Origin: Cohaesibacter celericrescens
GTDB lineage: Bacteria > Pseudomonadota > Alphaproteobacteria > Rhizobiales > Cohaesibacteraceae
Assembly (NCBI RefSeq): GCF_002866925.1
Contig: NZ_PKUQ01000022.1
Span: forward strand, 164,401-228,400
Direction: 5' to 3'
DNA: 64,000 nucleotides
The notes below the pieces were generated by a model, which was given only the letters and a program-made list of their open reading frames with translations, was not told where the DNA came from and searched no databases. The position numbers and the translations under genes were made by a program. This document shows, one piece after another, positions 59,799 through 64,000 of this stretch; the first letter of the stretch is position 1, and each line of letters begins with the position of its first letter.

Positions 59799-59824
59799 GG
59801 AGACATTGCAAAACCAATGCCTCC
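59799..59824 (-). other. Stem-loop after the SDR gene
   Basis: GGAGACATTG and CAATGCCTCC pair over 10 bp (one G-T) with a 6-base loop, 15 bases beyond the SDR stop on the minus strand. No T-run follows on minus, so termination would be inefficient. Confidence 0.5.
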
Positions 59825-59838
59825 CCCCCTTTCTGATA

Positions 59839-60567
59839 CTAACGAATTGTTAGTCCGCCATTTACGTCAATGCTCTCACCATTGATGAAATCATTATCGA
59901 TTAGCAATTTAATTGCAGAGGCAATGTGGCTTGGTTGACCATTGCGCTTGAGAGGATTGCCCTCAGCCCAGGCATCCATTTGCTCGGGAGTGGAAACTTT
60001 CTCATGAAACGGCGTATCGATGACACCCGGAGAAACCGAGTTTGCACGAATGTTTGGTGCCAACTCTTTGCAAAGTCCGCGTGTGAAGGTATCAACCGCC
60101 CCTTTAGCCGCACCGTAAAGTGTTGCTGTCGGCGCGCCATGGCGAACGACAATTGAGGTGATATTGACAATATTGGCGTTGGTGCCCTTGCGCAAAAACG
60201 GCACGGCGAGAGAACTGATTTTCATCAAAGAAAATACGTTGAGGCTGAAGATTTCTTCCATCAACTGCCACTCAAGACCATCAACTGGCTGTCTGCGCAC
60301 GAGTCCACCAGCGTTGTTGACCAAAACATCCAAACTATCGGTCAGTTCTCCGATTTTTCTGAATAGCTCAATGCAAGCGATTTCACTTGTGATGTCGCTC
60401 TGCAGCAAATTGACCTTTGCGCCAAGCGCAAGCAATTCCACTTCGAGTGCTTTGGCTTTGTCTACGGAACGATTATAAACCAGAAACAACTCATTATTCG
60501 GGGCCAACAAGCGTGCCGTTTCCGCACCGATTCCGGTGCTGGCTCCTGTGATCAAAATTTTAGCCAT
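59839..60567 (-). CDS. Short-chain dehydrogenase/reductase
   Basis: 242 residues, classical SDR: GASTGIGAE cofactor motif, NNAGG, catalytic Ser in NITSIVV, Tyr and Lys in YGAAKGA, and DFINGESIDVNGG at the C-terminus. Lys/Arg following the first strand (YNRSVDKAK) suggests NADP preference. It lies in a TRAP operon, where SDRs often oxidise or reduce the imported sugar acid or hydroxy acid. Substrate unknown. Confidence 0.92.
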   Translation of the reverse strand: MAKILITGASTGIGAETARLLAPNNELFLVYNRSVDKAKALEVELLALGAKVNLLQSDITSEIACIELFRKIGELTDSLDVLVNNAGGLVRRQPVDGLEWQLMEEIFSLNVFSLMKISSLAVPFLRKGTNANIVNITSIVVRHGAPTATLYGAAKGAVDTFTRGLCKELAPNIRANSVSPGVIDTPFHEKVSTPEQMDAWAEGNPLKRNGQPSHIASAIKLLIDNDFINGESIDVNGGLTIR

Positions 60568-60587
60568 ATGTTTAATCCTTTCCGGTT

Positions 60588-61109
60588 TTATACGCTGTCA
60601 TTGTTCGAGAGGTTTTTTGTCTTGTTATAAGCCGCCAAATTTCTTAAATGCGCGGCTAAAAAGAACAGCGATACGATGGTCATATATACACCCGTTACAG
60701 GCATCGCGATATAGAAGACCTTCCTTGTAATCTGGAAAATGGGCGATGCAGCTGCGGCTTTTAGAACCAGAGTCGTGCTGTAATAGGCGAACACGCTAAG
60801 AAATAAGATGTTGATGCACTCAATCAAACTAAGAAGTGCATACCGGCATCTGGTTCCTTCAAAAAGGACCTCCAAAAAGTCTATCTGCGGATGTTCCCGA
60901 TTGCGCCAAAGCATTGCGGCTGTTGTAAAAACCAACCATGCGAAGGATAGCTCAACGATTTCATCAAACCACCCCATGGAGTATATGGGAAAAAACCGAA
61001 GGAGCACATTGAGTGAAGTCAGAAAGAACAGCAAGCAAAGCAACGTGATAGAAACGATACGAAAAGCTCGATACAGGACCTTGTCGACTTTTAGAATTGC
61101 AGCAAGCAT
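60588..61109 (-). CDS. TRAP transporter small permease (DctQ-type)
   Basis: 173 residues with four membrane helices (about 12-35, 48-70, 88-110, 130-155) and the DctQ motif region GWFDEIVELSFAWLVFTTAAMLWRNREHPQID. Pairs with the large permease 4 bases upstream to form the sodium-driven membrane complex. Confidence 0.9.
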   Translation of the reverse strand: MLAAILKVDKVLYRAFRIVSITLLCLLFFLTSLNVLLRFFPIYSMGWFDEIVELSFAWLVFTTAAMLWRNREHPQIDFLEVLFEGTRCRYALLSLIECINILFLSVFAYYSTTLVLKAAAASPIFQITRKVFYIAMPVTGVYMTIVSLFFLAAHLRNLAAYNKTKNLSNNDSV

Positions 61110-61113
61110 GACA

Positions 61114-62388
61114 TCACCCGATCAAAGAGGTTATTGTGAGGGAAATGGCCGGAATGAATGCCACGAGAAGAAGCACGACGAAGATCCCGAATATATATGG
61201 CAGCACTTCCTTACTCAGAGCCATCACTTTGACATTTGAGATGGACGCAACCGCATACAGACACATTCCCACTGGCGGGCTAAGCAGGCCAATCATAGAG
61301 GCCAAAATCATGATGACACCAAATTGAATGGGGTCCATGCCGATCATGCTGACAAGAGGCATGAAGATGGGAACGCAAATCAGAATAACGGCGATACCTT
61401 CCAAGAACATGCCAAGGATTAGCAAAACGCCGATCATTATAAGCAGCAGCAGCGTTGGAGATTGGGTCACTGAGGTCAAGCCAGAAATTAGCGACTGAGG
61501 CGCTTGATTGAGAATGAGAACCCAAGCGAAAAATCCAGCGGTTGCCATGATGAACATCACACGCACAGTGTGAAGCAGCGTATCTTCCAAAATGTCGATA
61601 AGCTTGGCCCAAGTCAGCTCACGATAAACGAGACCACTAAGAATAAGAGCATAGATACAAGCGATAATGGCCGCTTCAGTGGGCGTAAACCAACCACCCA
61701 AAATGCCACCCACGATGATGACGGGGGTCAAAAGCGCCAGGAACGCATCTTTGAAGCTGTCCCACTTTTCAGCGGAAGAAGCCTTTGGTCTGCGCGGATA
61801 GTTGCGTTTTTTGGAAATTAGATTGACGGCAACTGCCATTGCTACGGCCATCAATATGCCAGGGACCATACCTGCCAGGAAGAGTTTGCCGACAGACAAG
61901 CCCGTCATTGATCCATAAATAACGAATGGAATGGATGGGGGAATAACCGGACCGATTGTCGATGATGCAGCTGTGATTGCTCCTGCAAATTCGGGGTCAT
62001 ATCCATCATCGACCATGGCTTTCACTTCGATTTTCCCGAGGCCTGCGGCATCTGCAACTGCAGCGCCAGACATGCCGGAAAAGATCATGGAAGATACGAT
62101 GTTAACTTGACCCAAGCCGCCCCAATAGTGACCAACCGACGCCTTGGCAAACCGAAATATTTTTTCGGTTATACCACCGGTGTTCATCAAGTTGCCGGCC
62201 AAAATGAAAAAGGGAATAGCGAGAAGCGTAAAGCTGGTGGTTGAAGAATACATGCGTTGAGCCATAAGCCCAAGAGCAGGAAGATTGTCGGTCATAGCAA
62301 GAAGGGAGATGCTGCCCAATGATATTGCAATTGGCACCCCTAGCATAATGAAGAAAATCAATCCGGCAAAGATGAGTGCTGGTGACAT
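61114..62388 (-). CDS. TRAP transporter large permease (DctM-type)
   Basis: 424 residues with about 12 membrane segments: GVPIAISLGSISLL, FTLLAIPFFILAGNLMNTGG, SGSAVADAAGLG-like SGMSGAAVADAAGLG, and IGPVIPPSIPFVIYG are DctM hallmarks. ATG at 62388 with GGAGGA upstream. The substrate-binding gene lies upstream, separated by a stem-loop. Confidence 0.93.
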   Translation of the reverse strand: MSPALIFAGLIFFIMLGVPIAISLGSISLLAMTDNLPALGLMAQRMYSSTTSFTLLAIPFFILAGNLMNTGGITEKIFRFAKASVGHYWGGLGQVNIVSSMIFSGMSGAAVADAAGLGKIEVKAMVDDGYDPEFAGAITAASSTIGPVIPPSIPFVIYGSMTGLSVGKLFLAGMVPGILMAVAMAVAVNLISKKRNYPRRPKASSAEKWDSFKDAFLALLTPVIIVGGILGGWFTPTEAAIIACIYALILSGLVYRELTWAKLIDILEDTLLHTVRVMFIMATAGFFAWVLILNQAPQSLISGLTSVTQSPTLLLLIMIGVLLILGMFLEGIAVILICVPIFMPLVSMIGMDPIQFGVIMILASMIGLLSPPVGMCLYAVASISNVKVMALSKEVLPYIFGIFVVLLLVAFIPAISLTITSLIG

Positions 62389-62421
62389 TCGTTCCTCCAA
62401 CTCATTTTTTGCTATTAAAAT

Positions 62422-62451
62422 GGCGCTTGGTCATGAAATAGACCAAGCGCC
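62422..62451 (-). other. Perfect stem-loop between dctP and dctM genes
   Basis: GGCGCTTGGTC and GACCAAGCGCC pair perfectly over 11 bp with an 8-base loop. On the minus strand it follows the DctP stop by 10 bases and is followed by ATTTTAAT, so it could partly stop transcription, giving more binding protein than permease. Confidence 0.7.
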
Positions 62452-62461
62452 GAATGATCAA

Positions 62462-63445
62462 TTAGTCAAGCATTTCGAGGAAAGTTTTCATATTTTCCTC
62501 GCCTGCGTATTTGCCAATTGTTTCATAGGCAGGACCCATTTGGGCTTTAAAAGCAGCCTTGTCAGGGTAGGTAATTTTCATGCCTTTTTCTTCAAGCTTG
62601 GCAATCAGGTTTGCGTCTTCTTTTTCCATCAAAGAGCGCATCAAGTTACCAGCAGATGCACTTTCTTCTTTGAGGATTTGCTGTTGATCGGCAGTAAGCT
62701 TATCCCAACTTATTTTAGAGATGACACTGACCATCGAGTTGTAGACATGCTGTGTGATGGCAAGGTTATCTTGTACTTCAAAGATTTTGTTGTGGTAGAT
62801 TACTGAAAGAGGGTTTTCCTGACCATCAACAACACCTTGGCGCAAAGCAAGATACAACTCGTTGAATGCCATCTGTGTAACATTGGCACCCAATGCCGAC
62901 ATGGCAGACTGAAGCTGCACTTCAGGTGGAGTGCGTAGTTTCAACCCTTTAACATCATCAGGTACATTGATGGGGCGCTTGCCGTTTGTAATGTTCCGGA
63001 AGCCATAATCCCAGTTTGAAAGATAAACCAAACCAGCAGCATCTAGATCCGGGGCTGCCCAATCCATGAATGGACCGTCTAGGACTTCGTAAACATGTTG
63101 GCGATCACGAAATGCAAAAGGGGTCATGACAGTAGCAAATTTTTTGGAGTATTTGTCGAGATGGCCCTGCGTAGGAAGGGACATATCGATAGCACCAAAA
63201 ACGTTCTGCTCTAGAACTTCATTCGGAGATCCCAACTGATTGGCCGGGAATATTTCGATTGTTACTTCACCATTTGTGCGTTCAGCAACCTTTTCAGCCA
63301 TCTGCATTGCAGCAATGTTACCGGGATGGTCCGCTTCAACATAGTGGCCAAGCTTTAGTGTCAGTGCTTGGGCAGCCCCCAACGCAAAGATGCTAATCGC
63401 TGCGCCACAGGTGGTGATTTTCAGTAGTTTCGAAAGAATGCTCAT
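62462..63445 (-). CDS. TRAP transporter substrate-binding protein (DctP-type)
   Basis: 327 residues. Signal peptide (ISIFALGAAQALT; cleavage near 23), then LGHYVEADHPGNIAAMQMAEKV, NQLGSPNEVLEQNVFGAIDMS, the Arg-containing region LKLRTPPEVQLQSAMSALGANVTQMAF, and LRQGVVDGQENPL. The conserved Arg in KLRTPP binds the ligand carboxylate in this family. Together with cupin and SDR genes a sugar acid or hydroxy acid is likely. ATG at 63445 with GGGAGGAAA upstream. Confidence 0.93.
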   Translation of the reverse strand: MSILSKLLKITTCGAAISIFALGAAQALTLKLGHYVEADHPGNIAAMQMAEKVAERTNGEVTIEIFPANQLGSPNEVLEQNVFGAIDMSLPTQGHLDKYSKKFATVMTPFAFRDRQHVYEVLDGPFMDWAAPDLDAAGLVYLSNWDYGFRNITNGKRPINVPDDVKGLKLRTPPEVQLQSAMSALGANVTQMAFNELYLALRQGVVDGQENPLSVIYHNKIFEVQDNLAITQHVYNSMVSVISKISWDKLTADQQQILKEESASAGNLMRSLMEKEDANLIAKLEEKGMKITYPDKAAFKAQMGPAYETIGKYAGEENMKTFLEMLD

Positions 63446-63490
63446 GGTTTCCTCCCTTTTGCATTTCAATGATCGTATGAGGTCGCGTAT

Positions 63491-63904
63491 TTAGTCGTCG
63501 ATATTGTTCTTGGCAGGATAAGTGCCATCAGGATTTGGCATCGTTCCGTATTGCTCCATTTTTGCCAAATGGGCGTCACGGTGCGGAGCAAAAACATCAA
63601 TTGCCTTCATGCCTGTCGTGGTTTTACCGCCGTGCGGTACATTAGATGGATGCACGGCGACGTCGCCGGCTTTCATCATAATTGTCTGATCCCCAACCAC
63701 ATGCTCTTCAGACCCTTCCGTCATGATCATGATCTGTTCACATTCATGGTGGTGAATTGGGAAAGAGGCTCCAGGAGGATTCTCGATGAAGCTGATCATC
63801 ATATTGTCACCAAGCAGGAAACGGGTGCTGATGCCTTGGTCTTCAACGATTGGAGTTAAAGGCAAATCTTTGATTGTGTAGACATATTGTTTGCGTTCAG
63901 CCAT
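63491..63904 (-). CDS. Cupin-domain protein, head of the TRAP operon
   Basis: 137 residues. Cupin motif 1: PIHHHECEQIMIMTEGSEE (metal His/Glu) and motif 2: GDVAVHPSNVPHGGK. It probably binds a divalent metal; such single-domain cupins in sugar-acid operons include pectin- and uronate-associated proteins (KdgF-like) and isomerases, but the exact activity cannot be assigned. ATG at 63904 with GAGG upstream. Confidence 0.85.
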   Translation of the reverse strand: MAERKQYVYTIKDLPLTPIVEDQGISTRFLLGDNMMISFIENPPGASFPIHHHECEQIMIMTEGSEEHVVGDQTIMMKAGDVAVHPSNVPHGGKTTTGMKAIDVFAPHRDAHLAKMEQYGTMPNPDGTYPAKNNIDD

Positions 63905-63954
63905 GGGACTACCTCGTCTGATAAAAAGGTTATTACGAACTCTCAATCCAAATT

Positions 63955-64000
63955 ATTCATAAATAAATTCTCTTAGTCAAGTATGAATTTATTTATGAAT
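63955..64000. promoter_or_regulatory. Perfect 16-bp inverted repeat upstream of the TRAP operon
   Basis: ATTCATAAATAAATTC (63955-63970) and GAATTTATTTATGAAT (63985-64000) are exact reverse complements with a 14-base spacer, 50 bases before the cupin ATG. The repeat reaches the window edge and may extend further. A regulator of the GntR, LacI or IclR class could bind here. Confidence 0.7.

Noticed and set aside
1..64000. CRISPR arrays, tRNA or rRNA genes
   Set aside because: No regularly spaced repeats, cloverleaf or rRNA-like sequence was recognised on either strand. A tRNA search program would be needed to exclude a degenerate copy.

Overview
The window looks like a piece of an alphaproteobacterial chromosome, probably Hyphomicrobiales-like. 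This is inferred from the gene transfer agent (GTA)-type tail genes, a GapR/DUF2312 protein, a TRAP transporter and the style of the metabolic genes; the species cannot be named from the sequence. No tRNA, rRNA or CRISPR array was seen.

Layout. (1) 1-766: 5' part of dusA (minus strand), running off the left edge. (2) About 732-37430: a nearly complete 36.7-kb temperate siphophage integrated at the 5' end of dusA. From left to right it has the integrase, a membrane-protein moron, a lysis cassette (small membrane protein, nested spanin pair, holin, endolysin), tail tip and fibre genes, GTA-like distal tail genes, tape measure, tail chaperones joined by a lambda-type -1 frameshift signal, tail tube and connectors, HK97 capsid/protease/portal, and terminase. 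Next come an HNH nuclease, an O-like replication protein, a plus-strand three-gene membrane/pentapeptide cassette, an antirepressor and early regulators. The right end has a CI-like repressor with four palindromic operators, a plus-strand early operon (GapR-like, thermonuclease, PrtN-like), and a TIR-domain membrane protein beside attR. (3) 37400-37926: remnant of a second, related prophage at the same site: 132 bp of att-side sequence, a frameshifted integrase 5' end and a stub of a DUF2460 tail gene.

(4) 37928-54201: a 17-gene minus-strand glycyl-radical-enzyme bacterial microcompartment (GRM) locus. It starts with a DJ-1/PfpI protein and a glycyl radical enzyme whose active-site context resembles B12-independent 1,2-propanediol dehydratase. 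Shell proteins (two BMC-H, one BMC-T, one BMC-P, one PduU/GrpU-like), PduL, a CoA-acylating aldehyde dehydrogenase with three possible encapsulation helices, alcohol dehydrogenase, EutJ, a flavoprotein-like protein and a GlcG-domain protein follow. It ends with the radical-SAM activase, a dedicated metK and a PocR-domain histidine kinase/AraC-type response regulator pair. The expected chemistry is diol to aldehyde inside the shell, then oxidation to acyl-CoA and acyl-phosphate balanced by reduction to alcohol.

(5) 54202-64000: regulatory DNA with palindromes, a divergent multi-pass membrane protein, an IS5-like transposase remnant, a chemoreceptor, a small hypothetical gene, and a minus-strand operon (cupin, TRAP DctP-DctM-DctQ, SDR) with a perfect 16-bp inverted repeat upstream.

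The least explained items are the plus-strand pentapeptide/membrane cassette with a structured inverted repeat in front of it, the TIR-membrane protein at attR, and a four-copy motif heading late phage transcription units, in three cases just before a hairpin or terminator.
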